A DNA stretch of 64,000 bases from Leptolyngbya sp. Heron Island J. GTDB taxonomy: Bacteria > Cyanobacteriota > Cyanobacteriia > Phormidesmidales > Phormidesmidaceae. The notes below the pieces were generated by a model. The model was not told where the DNA came from and ran no database searches. It saw only the letters and a program-made list of their open reading frames with translations. Shown in pieces: positions 45,397 to 53,317 of the stretch. The stretch spans positions 248,001 through 312,000 of the forward strand of contig NZ_AWNH01000115.1 in NCBI RefSeq assembly GCF_000482245.1, written 5' to 3'. Positions within the stretch are counted from its first letter, which is position 1; every line of letters starts with the position of its first letter. The position numbers were made by a program, and so were the translations under genes.

Positions 45397-46932
45397 TTAC
45401 TTCACCTGGACAAACCGATCGGCAGCCATTTGACGCAGATGCTGAATATCCTCCCGTCGAGAAATTGATAGTGGAACCGTGGCTTTAATGGCTCGGACCA
45501 GCAGCACCGTGTCCAAGGAGCACTGCTCATGGAGGGATTGATACAGACTTGAAACGATAACTTGCTGAATTTCTGCACCACTAAAGCCTGCCGTGGCTTC
45601 GACGAGTTCTGCCATATCAAAGTCAGCTGGGGTTTGATGGTGACGATTCAGGTGAATGGTGAGGATGGTGGCCCGATCTTGAGCATCCGGTAAATCCACA
45701 AAGAAAATCTCATCAAAACGACCTTTACGCAGCAGCTCGGGGGGGATTTGAGAAATATCGTTAGCGGTGGCCACGACAAAAACCTCCTGAGATTTTTCCT
45801 GTAGCCAGGTTAAAAACGAACCAAACAAACGACGACTCAAGCCACCATCCGTATCCATGCTCTGGGTGCCACCCATGGTTTTTTCAATTTCATCAATCCA
45901 CAGCACCGCTGGAGCCATTTTTTCGGCCAGGGAAACAGCCTGACGAAAATTCTTTTCGGAGCTGCCCACATATTTGTCATAAAGTCGCCCAGCATCCAGC
46001 TTGAGCAGGGGCATCTGCCACTCACGGGCAATGGTTTTAGCAGCTAATGATTTGCCACAGCCCTGGATACCCACAATTAAAATTCCTTTAGGCGGTGTGA
46101 GATTGAGTGCCTGGGCTTGGGGACTAAACCCCATGCGAGCCTGAGCTAACCAATGCTTGAGCCCGTCAAAACCACCTAGCTCAGCGGTGTTTTTCTCCAC
46201 TGGAATATAGTCCAGCAACCCGCTTTCACGAATAATTTGCATCTTGCGCTCTAGCACTCGACCAATGTCTTTAGCTGTAAGATGACCATCTTCTAGGGCC
46301 GCATAGGCAATCACCTTTTTGGTTTGGTTGAGGGTCATGCCCTGGGTCGTGCTAACCAGGGTGCGCATTTCTTCGGGGCTCAGTTTTACCCGAATGCGTC
46401 CTCTGAGAGCCTGTACTGCTTCCACAATCGCTTTATGGAGTTCATCCCAGTCTGGTAACGGCATATCAAAGTAAACCGCCTCATGGGCAATCTCCCGTGA
46501 TAGCGAGACCTGTTCACCTGAGATCAACAATGTGGACTGGTTGTGGGCAAACTGCTGGGCAACTTCGCGAAAGAGGCGAGTGACGACCACATCGTCAAAG
46601 TGACTGGAAAAATCTTTGAGCCAGTAAATAGCCCGGTGACTGATTGCCTGCATATGGCGCAGGGCATCAATTGGCTCAGCCGTATCGGTATCAATGGCAG
46701 CACGGCTAGCGCCCGGTGGTGCATATTCATTTTGCCAACGGTTATAGCGATTCCCTTCTAAACGCACCAAGCCTTGGGCAATACTCCATTCATAAACAGG
46801 CAGCTGTAGATCCAGGGTGGCCTTATTGATCAGCTGTTGTATGCGTTCTTCTTCCACCGTTTCGATCACAATGATCGGATGAAATGACATGATTAAGGTT
46901 TGCAGATGGCGAACGCTGGCGGCAAAGGGCAT
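45397..46932 (-). CDS. ycf46: Ycf46-type AAA+ ATPase
   Basis: 511 residues. An N-terminal domain (IIVIETVEEERIQQLI, YWLKDFSSHFDD) precedes a AAA+ module with Walker A GIQGCGKSLAAK, Walker B VLWIDEIEK, sensor-1 ATAN and an arginine finger in LRKGRFDEIF. Ycf46 is present in cyanobacterial and red-algal plastid genomes and has been linked to photosynthesis and CO2-related regulation; the substrate is unknown. Length is usual. It is followed by no obvious terminator. Confidence 0.9.
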   Translation of the reverse strand: MPFAASVRHLQTLIMSFHPIIVIETVEEERIQQLINKATLDLQLPVYEWSIAQGLVRLEGNRYNRWQNEYAPPGASRAAIDTDTAEPIDALRHMQAISHRAIYWLKDFSSHFDDVVVTRLFREVAQQFAHNQSTLLISGEQVSLSREIAHEAVYFDMPLPDWDELHKAIVEAVQALRGRIRVKLSPEEMRTLVSTTQGMTLNQTKKVIAYAALEDGHLTAKDIGRVLERKMQIIRESGLLDYIPVEKNTAELGGFDGLKHWLAQARMGFSPQAQALNLTPPKGILIVGIQGCGKSLAAKTIAREWQMPLLKLDAGRLYDKYVGSSEKNFRQAVSLAEKMAPAVLWIDEIEKTMGGTQSMDTDGGLSRRLFGSFLTWLQEKSQEVFVVATANDISQIPPELLRKGRFDEIFFVDLPDAQDRATILTIHLNRHHQTPADFDMAELVEATAGFSGAEIQQVIVSSLYQSLHEQCSLDTVLLVRAIKATVPLSISRREDIQHLRQMAADRFVQVK

Positions 46933-46998
46933 GGGTGACGATTTGAAAATCTTTAGGGTTAGGATGCCCAGCTAAAAAAGTAAAAGACAAGTGATGGA

Positions 46999-48171
46999 TT
47001 AGCTGTTATTAACAGGGCTGCCCGTCTCACTAACTTCACTCCCACTTGGTGTGATTCCAGAGGAGGATTCAGCATGTTCTGGGAGAGAGTCTTGTGATTC
47101 TGGTGCCTCCACTAAAGCGGTTTTCCAGGGAGTAAATGCAGATAGTTCCCATCGGTCCAAAATGTCTTTGATCAAGAGTTCTTGCATCCAGATTTTGGCA
47201 ACAACGGCTAGGGGCAAGGCCAGTACCAGGCCAAGAAAGCCAAATATGGTGGCAAAACAGATCTGGGCAATCAGGGTAAATGCAGGGGGAAGCGAGATTT
47301 GACGGGCCATGACCGTCGGTGTTAGCCAGTAACTTTCAATCTGCTGGATAATCACATACCACACAATTACTGGAACAATTTTCCAGGGATCGGGTGAGAG
47401 CAGGGCGACGGTGGCTGGAAAGATAACGCTTAGACTCGGTCCGACGTTGGGAATAAAGTTGAGCACGCCAGCGATGAGGGCGTGAGCCAGGACCAGTTTG
47501 ATGCCTAGCAGCCATAGCCCGATAAAGCTAAGGGAGAAGATAAACACTGAGTTAAGAACGATTCCTCCCAGCCAGTTACAGAGGGCAACTTCGCAATCTT
47601 GTAAGATGCCGTCTGCTCGCCGTCGATAGAAGGACGGCATTAAGCGCAACAGAGAATTGCGGTAGATGGTGGGATTCCCAAAAAACATCAGGGACAAGAT
47701 CAAGACCAGAAGAACCTGGAGTAAGACCCGCAGTGAAGAGTTAAAAAATGAAAAGAAGTTATTAAAAACATCTAATAGAGCTGAGTCGGGGGATGTGGCC
47801 CAGTCCAGAAACTCGTCCAAGTCAGGAAAGCGCAGCTGTTCAGGTAGGAAGCGAGCTTCCAGGTCATTTAAAGTCTCTGGGAGGGTGCGAGCCCCGTTAA
47901 TAATCAGCTGGGTTAGATCACTAAACTGTTCAATAAAGGGTGGGACCACCCCAAGAAAAAAGAGGGTGATGACTAAAAAGCTAATGGTCAGAACAATGGG
48001 TACAGCGAAGCGTCGAGGTATACCCGTCTGCTGTAGACGACGAACAAGGCTGTTGAGTGCGATCGCCACCACCACCGCCATAAACACCAGCAGCACAATG
48101 GCGCGAATACTCCAAAGAATATAGAAAGTCGCTAAGATGCTGATCAGGCCAATCCATTCACCAAGCTTCAC
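46999..48171 (-). CDS. AI-2E family transporter (PerM/UPF0118)
   Basis: 390 residues. Seven or so helices in the UPF0118 arrangement: helices 1-3 at residues about 5-90, a soluble segment, then helices through about 330. The conserved HALIAGVLNFIPNVGPSLSVIF block is diagnostic. Family members export various small molecules; the substrate cannot be predicted. The C-terminal about 50 residues are polar and Ser/Glu-rich. The start is GTG. Confidence 0.9.
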   Translation of the reverse strand: MKLGEWIGLISILATFYILWSIRAIVLLVFMAVVVAIALNSLVRRLQQTGIPRRFAVPIVLTISFLVITLFFLGVVPPFIEQFSDLTQLIINGARTLPETLNDLEARFLPEQLRFPDLDEFLDWATSPDSALLDVFNNFFSFFNSSLRVLLQVLLVLILSLMFFGNPTIYRNSLLRLMPSFYRRRADGILQDCEVALCNWLGGIVLNSVFIFSLSFIGLWLLGIKLVLAHALIAGVLNFIPNVGPSLSVIFPATVALLSPDPWKIVPVIVWYVIIQQIESYWLTPTVMARQISLPPAFTLIAQICFATIFGFLGLVLALPLAVVAKIWMQELLIKDILDRWELSAFTPWKTALVEAPESQDSLPEHAESSSGITPSGSEVSETGSPVNNS

Positions 48172-48310
48172 AAGCTACTCCTGACTATCACCACAGCTAA
48201 TTATGTCCTACCGGTCTAATCCTTACCCTTGAGCTACATCACACCCTTCGAGTAAGATTCCGCCATTTTAGCCAATCTCAAGGGAAATATATTTTATCCG
48301 TAAGAAAAAC

Positions 48311-48401
48311 GCCGTTGCTGATGTAGGGTATAACCCGATCAACCCGTCATCCAATAGTTCAAGGTGTTTCAGATAAAATCATTCCGAGGATCAGCAACGC
48401 C
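48311..48401. repeat. MITE-like element, copy D
   Basis: 91 bp from GCCGTTGCTGAT to ATCAGCAACGCC, ends inverted. Interior left GTAGGGTATAACCCGATC and right AAAATCATTCCGAGG match the family. It lies 43 bp before the recJ start, so it may carry or interrupt the promoter. Confidence 0.8.
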
Positions 48402-48443
48402 AGAAAAACTAAGTCCGACCTCTAGTCGCATCTTTTCATTATT

Positions 48444-50780
48444 TTGACTATACCGACTCCCCAGTGGCAGCTACCCGGTAGCGAAACAATTTCCACCGAT
48501 TGGGTCGCCACTGTACAAACTATTGCCAAGCTGTCTAATCCTCCAGGGAAAGCCGCTCAGCTTCTGTGGCAACGAGGAATTTATACCCCTGAGCAACTGA
48601 CAGCATTTATCAATCCTGATGCTTATGAGCCGACTTCCGCTGCTGCCTTTGGGGCAGAAATGACCCAGGCGGTGGCGCGTATCCTGCAGGCATTAGAACG
48701 TCAGGAAACGGTCACTATTTGGGGGGACTTTGACGCTGATGGCATCACCTCTACGGCTGTGCTTTGGGATGGTCTACGGCAGTTTTTCTTAGATGGAAAG
48801 CTTAACTACTTTATTCCTAATCGTTTAACCGATTCCCATGGACTGTCTTGCCATGGTCTGGATGACCTGGCGGCCCAGGGCACCCGCCTGGTGCTTACCT
48901 GTGATAACGGCAGTACAAATCTCGCAGAAATTGACCACGCTCATAGTCTGGGGCTGGATGTGATAATCACCGATCACCACACATTACCGGATGAACGGCC
49001 CCCGGTGGTCGCCATTATCAACCCGCGCTATTTTGACCCCGCTCACCCTCTGGCCCATCTGTCCGGTGTGGCTGTTGCCTTTAAGCTGGTAGAAGCCTTG
49101 TATGAGCGGCTAAATCCCACACGACCGCTGGTAGAACTGACTGATTTAGTGGCCATTGGTCTAATTGCCGATTTAGTACAGCTCAGGGGTGACTGCCGCT
49201 ATCTGGCACAAATTGGTATTCGGCAGCTGCAGACACATCTCAAAACCAAAACCCCAATTCGCCCCGGTGTTGCCCAGCTTTTGCAGCTATGCCGTCGCAC
49301 GGGGGATCGACCTACCGATATTTCCTTTGGCATTGGTCCCCGTATCAATGCGGTTAGCCGTATCCATGGCGATGCTCGGTTTTGCGTTGAGCTGCTCACC
49401 AGTGAAGATCCAGATCACTGTAAGACCCTGGCTGAGCAAACGGAGTGGGCCAATACTCGACGCAAAGCATTGCAAAAAGACGTGTATACCCAGGTCAGCC
49501 AACGTCTAACCGAGTTAGATCTGGCAACAGTCCAGGTGATTGTGCTGGCGGATGCCCAGTGGCCAACGGGGGTGTTGGGCATTGTGGCTGGGCAGGTGGC
49601 TCAAGACTATGGCAAACCCACTGTGTTACTTACCATTGATGGCGATGTGGCCCGAGGTTCAGCCCGGTCAGTCAATCAGATTGACCTCTATCAGCTGGTA
49701 ACGGACCAGTCCCATCTGTTAACCAGCTTTGGTGGTCACCCGTTTGCTGCTGGCATGACGCTGCCTGTGGAGAATGTGGGTCTATTTGCCGATGCCCTGA
49801 ATCGACAGCTGCGACAGATCGGCATAACGTCTGGACCGATCATCAGGGTGGACCTGGAGGTGAGCGTTTGTGAGCTGGGCAAAGAGCTGTTTCAGCAGCT
49901 AAATCTACTGGAACCCTATGGCATGGGTAATCCGGTTCCACGTTTGCTAATTCGCAATGCCAGGTTTGATCAGACCTGGCATCAAAAAATTAAAGACCCG
50001 GTCTCAAAACGTAAGCTCAGATTTATTAAAACTCACTTTTTGATTAAGGACGATACCTCTACAGCGGGCTTTCCCGGACTATGGTGGGACCATTATAAAG
50101 ATGATCTGCCCGTGGGACGTTGCGATGTGGTGGTAGAGCTGGATTTTAATGCTTATTCCCGGCAAAAACAGCCGCAATATGGCGGCTATGAAGTGCGATT
50201 AATTGATGTGCGTGCAGAGGAGGGTGCGATCGCAACACCGCAACAGCCTCTGATTGACCGTCGCGCTCAGCCCCGTGCATCAGCCCTGGAGCCAATCTCC
50301 GATGCCCTGGTTGTTACCCAATGTCCAACAACATGGCAAGAATTGCGTCCCTGGTTTCATCAGGCAACTCAGCAACAAACATCGTTAGTATTAGCCTATG
50401 ACCGTCCTGAAACTGTCGCTCCGGTGGACGTGTGGAAACAGCTGGTGGGAATTGCCAAGTATCTGGCAAGGACAGAGACAAGTGTAACAGCAGCAGAGTT
50501 AATGAAAAAGCTCAGACTGGGAGGAGTTTCGTTGCGCTTTGGGCTGGCGGCATTAGGCAGTCTAGGATTCCGAAATAGAGAAAGTGTAACAGCTGATCTT
50601 CAATCGCTGTTGCCATCTACAGCGATAACCCTTGTGTATGAGGCAGATTTGGCCGCTCCAACAGCACAACAGCAGGCAAGTTTACGATTGTTTTTAGCAA
50701 GTTTAAAAGAAGAGCAGTTTCAGCGACGATACTTTGCTAATGTACCCGTGAGTGTTGCTCAGACGGTTATGAGAGATTAA
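48444..50780 (+). CDS. recJ: Single-stranded-DNA-specific exonuclease RecJ
   Basis: 778 residues. It degrades ssDNA 5' to 3' in recombination and repair. DHH motifs: GDFDADGITSTAVL (residues about 93-107), TCDNGSTN, ITDHHTLPD (D178-H-H), and DHHA1 part with SFGGHPFAAGMTL. The C-terminal about 220 residues are an extension seen in cyanobacterial RecJ (with a segment SLEPIS/WQELRPWFHQ) of unknown role. The start is TTG, with no in-frame ATG before the DHH region. Confidence 0.92.
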   Translation: MTIPTPQWQLPGSETISTDWVATVQTIAKLSNPPGKAAQLLWQRGIYTPEQLTAFINPDAYEPTSAAAFGAEMTQAVARILQALERQETVTIWGDFDADGITSTAVLWDGLRQFFLDGKLNYFIPNRLTDSHGLSCHGLDDLAAQGTRLVLTCDNGSTNLAEIDHAHSLGLDVIITDHHTLPDERPPVVAIINPRYFDPAHPLAHLSGVAVAFKLVEALYERLNPTRPLVELTDLVAIGLIADLVQLRGDCRYLAQIGIRQLQTHLKTKTPIRPGVAQLLQLCRRTGDRPTDISFGIGPRINAVSRIHGDARFCVELLTSEDPDHCKTLAEQTEWANTRRKALQKDVYTQVSQRLTELDLATVQVIVLADAQWPTGVLGIVAGQVAQDYGKPTVLLTIDGDVARGSARSVNQIDLYQLVTDQSHLLTSFGGHPFAAGMTLPVENVGLFADALNRQLRQIGITSGPIIRVDLEVSVCELGKELFQQLNLLEPYGMGNPVPRLLIRNARFDQTWHQKIKDPVSKRKLRFIKTHFLIKDDTSTAGFPGLWWDHYKDDLPVGRCDVVVELDFNAYSRQKQPQYGGYEVRLIDVRAEEGAIATPQQPLIDRRAQPRASALEPISDALVVTQCPTTWQELRPWFHQATQQQTSLVLAYDRPETVAPVDVWKQLVGIAKYLARTETSVTAAELMKKLRLGGVSLRFGLAALGSLGFRNRESVTADLQSLLPSTAITLVYEADLAAPTAQQQASLRLFLASLKEEQFQRRYFANVPVSVAQTVMRD

Positions 50781-50835
50781 GAGAATGTCGCTTAGAAAAT
50801 CTCATTGTTCAATAGAAACTCGCACAAGAGTCATT

Positions 50836-51234
50836 TTATGTAGGATTGGTCACCAATAATTCTCTTTTATGATCAGACAACAAAAACCAGCTAACGGTGT
50901 CTTCTGTCTTTTCTCTAGCAAGGTAGATATCAAAAGGACCTGATTCTTTTTTCTCTTGACTGGCTAGCTGCATAATGGCTTGATAGGTGCCTTGCACATG
51001 AAAGGTGTCATCGTCTTGGGCTTCTCTCAGGGTGACTTCTACCTGACGGAGCTTGAAGTTAGGTAGCTGAGGTACTTTGGGGGCTAAATGGGCAGTTAGT
51101 GCCTGCTGGGTTTGGGCTATTTTGATGGCTAACCCCCGTTCTATCACGGACTGAGGCGGTACAGTGCCAAAGCTGCTGCAGGCTTGTAATAGCAACACTA
51201 GACCCAGTAGGCATACCCAACGTAAGAAACCCAT
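50836..51234 (-). CDS. Putative lipoprotein of unknown function
   Basis: 132 residues. Signal with lipobox (CLLGLVLLLQACSS, lipidated Cys19). The mature part (NFKLRQVEVTLREAQDDDTFHVQGTYQAIMQL, TVSWFLLSDHK) has alternating strand pattern. No family assigned. It converges with recJ. Confidence 0.75.
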   Translation of the reverse strand: MGFLRWVCLLGLVLLLQACSSFGTVPPQSVIERGLAIKIAQTQQALTAHLAPKVPQLPNFKLRQVEVTLREAQDDDTFHVQGTYQAIMQLASQEKKESGPFDIYLAREKTEDTVSWFLLSDHKRELLVTNPT

Positions 51235-51276
51235 CGTTATCCATCCACTGTGAACGTTTACGTTATCTACGGTCGA

Positions 51277-51444
51277 CTAGCCGAATCTTTGCTTGGCTTG
51301 TTCGTAGACCTCAACGGTAATTTGGGGAGTTCCTGCTTCCTGGGCGAATCTCTCGATTTTCTTGCGGGCAGCTGGACGGACAAAAAATGGAATTTCCTTT
51401 AAACGGGCTTTAGCTTCAGGGGTCCACTCGACGGCAGTGCTCAT
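51277..51444 (-). CDS. Stand-alone PCP_red domain protein
   Basis: A 55-residue ORF from the ATG at 51444. It reads EWTPEAKARLKEIPFFVR, then AARKKIERFAQEAG and ITVEVYEQAKQRFG: the PCP_red fold (C-terminal domain of ChlB, the light-independent protochlorophyllide reductase). No ChlB body is attached and no chl genes are nearby, so it is a free-standing copy of that domain, with function unknown. It lies close upstream of the lipoprotein gene (42-bp gap), a possible operon partner. A HIP1 site is at about 51450. Confidence 0.8.
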   Translation of the reverse strand: MSTAVEWTPEAKARLKEIPFFVRPAARKKIERFAQEAGTPQITVEVYEQAKQRFG

Positions 51445-51581
51445 GGGGGTGCGATCGCAACGTTTTTACTATGTAAGGACAAAAGTGCCCTATTTATAGT
51501 ACGACGACCGGGGGATTGTTGGCTCTGTTACTGCTAATTCGGCGGCAAAGATTAGTGCTTTGGTTCTACTGTGATTAAGCT

Positions 51582-52496
51582 CTAACCACCTGTCATTACC
51601 AAGCGAAACCCAAATAAAATGTGCCGCGACTCGATGGGGCGATCATGCTGATAGGCAGCGCGGCAAAAGCCTGGAAAATCATCCCAGCTGCAGCCTTTGA
51701 GTAATACTTCAGACCCACCTTGAACCAACGTGCTGGTGTACTCAAACACATTGCCTGCCATATCCTCAATACCATAGGAGCTGCGGCTCAGGGGATAGGT
51801 GCCCACCTCACTGGTGCCATAGGGACCATGTTTTGCCCAATTGGTGCCATCATCTTGCCAATCATTACCCCAAGGGAAATAGCGTCCGTCTGTTTCCCGT
51901 GCGGCTTTCTCCCATTCCAACGCGGTCGGTAGCCTATAGTTCACACCGTCTTGACCTGAGCGCCAATCGGCATAGGCTACAGCATCCCCATAGGAGACCA
52001 ATACTACAGGGTGGTTTGCCTGCCCGGTTGGATACTGTTCACCCTGCCATAAATAAGGCTCTACTTCGTTGTAGCTATGGACTAAAAAGCCCTGCTGCTG
52101 GTAATCTGCTGCGGAAATTCCTGGTGCACGGTGCCCTGTTGCTTGTACAAACGCCTGATAGTCGGTATTCGTAATCAGGTGTTGGCTCATGCAAAATGAT
52201 GGCAGATTTTCGGTACGTTGCTCTGGCTCACGTTCAAACCAACCGCGTTGGCGGTAACCTGCTTCGGCAGCCGCTACCTCATCTGGCGAGTCGGCAAATC
52301 CTTCGGCGCTAATGCGATAGGCGTAGTCGCGTTCGGTGCGATCGCTCCCTGCAATAAACTCACCTCTACCCACATACGCAAATCCTGGCATGGCCTCACA
52401 GTCTGTTGGGGTGATCTCAGGCTCAGACGCAACATTCTGACAGCTGACCAGCAGCAATGACAACAAACTTAAGTTTCTCCAAATTGTTCTCGTCAT
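51582..52496 (-). CDS. FGE-sulfatase (SUMF1/EgtB-like) domain lipoprotein
   Basis: 304 residues from ATG 52496 with GGAG 7 bases upstream. A lipobox (LLSLLLVSC) places it on the membrane. The SUMF1 fold is clear: MPGFAYVGRGEFIAGSD, HPVVLVSYGDAVAYADW, YRLPTALEWEKAARE, FPWGNDW, GIEDMAGNVFEYTS, GFRLV. The usual GGSW is KGCSW here, and the two active-site Cys of true formylglycine-generating enzymes are not aligned, so sulfatase activation is unlikely. It is more likely a SUMF1-type protein of other function. Confidence 0.85.
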   Translation of the reverse strand: MTRTIWRNLSLLSLLLVSCQNVASEPEITPTDCEAMPGFAYVGRGEFIAGSDRTERDYAYRISAEGFADSPDEVAAAEAGYRQRGWFEREPEQRTENLPSFCMSQHLITNTDYQAFVQATGHRAPGISAADYQQQGFLVHSYNEVEPYLWQGEQYPTGQANHPVVLVSYGDAVAYADWRSGQDGVNYRLPTALEWEKAARETDGRYFPWGNDWQDDGTNWAKHGPYGTSEVGTYPLSRSSYGIEDMAGNVFEYTSTLVQGGSEVLLKGCSWDDFPGFCRAAYQHDRPIESRHILFGFRLVMTGG

Positions 52497-52656
52497 AGTG
52501 GCTCCTCTCACCAAAACGTCTGATCAAGATAATAAGAGGTGCTTGTTTGTCATGGTGCAATGTCTACAGCGATCTCATTCAACAAAATAAATACAAAGCT
52601 TTACATCTCTTTTCTTCCCGAAACCTAAACATAGAGACTTTTCGCAGATCCTTAGA

Positions 52657-52677
52657 AACGTTTCATAGTGAAACGTT
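52657..52677. promoter_or_regulatory. Perfect dyad operator candidate
   Basis: AACGTTTCA (52657-52665) and its complement TGAAACGTT (52669-52677) with a TAG spacer form a 21-bp dyad. It lies in the gap between divergent genes (52496 minus, 52857 plus), a natural site for a dimeric repressor. Confidence 0.5.
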
Positions 52678-52759
52678 ACAATTATACCAACGTCTTTTCT
52701 AGGACAGGACGCCAGCAACATCAACTACAGCCGGTTCCCGTAAATAATCCCTGCACTGT

Positions 52760-52775
52760 GACGTTGCTGATCCTC
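52760..52775. repeat. Fragment of the MITE-like family (one end)
   Basis: GACGTTGCTGATCCTC matches 15 of 16 bases of the complement of the family's right end (GGCGTTGCTGATCCTC), then similarity stops. It could be a deleted copy or chance. Confidence 0.35.
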
Positions 52776-52805
52776 ATAACATCCTCAAGGTGATCCTTTA
52801 TGGTA

Positions 52806-52841
52806 TGTACGTAAGGAAGGTAAGGTGTATTTGTACGTAAG
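52806..52841 (+). promoter_or_regulatory. Paired direct repeats upstream of a hypothetical gene
   Basis: TGTACGTAAG occurs at 52806-52815 and 52832-52841, 26 bp apart (over two helical turns), extended as GAAG/AAAG after each copy. The last copy ends 15 bp before the ATG at 52857. Could bind a regulator or be chance; the spacing favours a regulatory role. Confidence 0.35.
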
Positions 52842-52856
52842 AAAGTATCGAGTGAG

Positions 52857-53285
52857 ATGACTATGCAAACCCTAAGCAGTCAGCCAGTCCAACGGTCGAA
52901 TCAGCCTGGTCCCATCACCTGGAAAGCTGTGCCTGATTTTATTCAAAGGGCCTTGACCACCGAAGGATGTACTTTGTTGAAATACCAGCGTAAACGACCT
53001 AAATTAGCGCATATTCGGTTCCAATATGTGCCGCTGGAATATCAGGGTGATCTCTATTACTTACAAAGATGGTCTCACCATGAATGGGGAGTCTCTCCTA
53101 GCCAAATTATTTTTCCGACTGAAGGGCCTTGTTCCCTAGAAAATCTTAGCAATGGTAATCTGTTGTCATTAGTCGTTAAGCGAGCAGTGGCTAGTTTTTA
53201 TGGCCAATTTCAAGACAACTCACCGCTGCAACCGTCTCCCTCTAACAGGCGGCATGCCGGTAAGAGTCTTCCCCTAGCTGGGTAG
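52857..53285 (+). CDS. Hypothetical protein
   Basis: 142 residues, soluble, with a basic middle (LLKYQRKRPKLAHIRFQYVPLEYQG) and a disordered Ser/Pro/Arg tail. It has no signal or membrane segment and no family I can name. ATG at 52857 or 52863 (MQTLSSQ). It converges with the GH13 gene. Confidence 0.6.
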   Translation: MTMQTLSSQPVQRSNQPGPITWKAVPDFIQRALTTEGCTLLKYQRKRPKLAHIRFQYVPLEYQGDLYYLQRWSHHEWGVSPSQIIFPTEGPCSLENLSNGNLLSLVVKRAVASFYGQFQDNSPLQPSPSNRRHAGKSLPLAG

Positions 53286-53317
53286 GCTACTGTCTTTACT
53301 CAATAGATCATCCTTAC

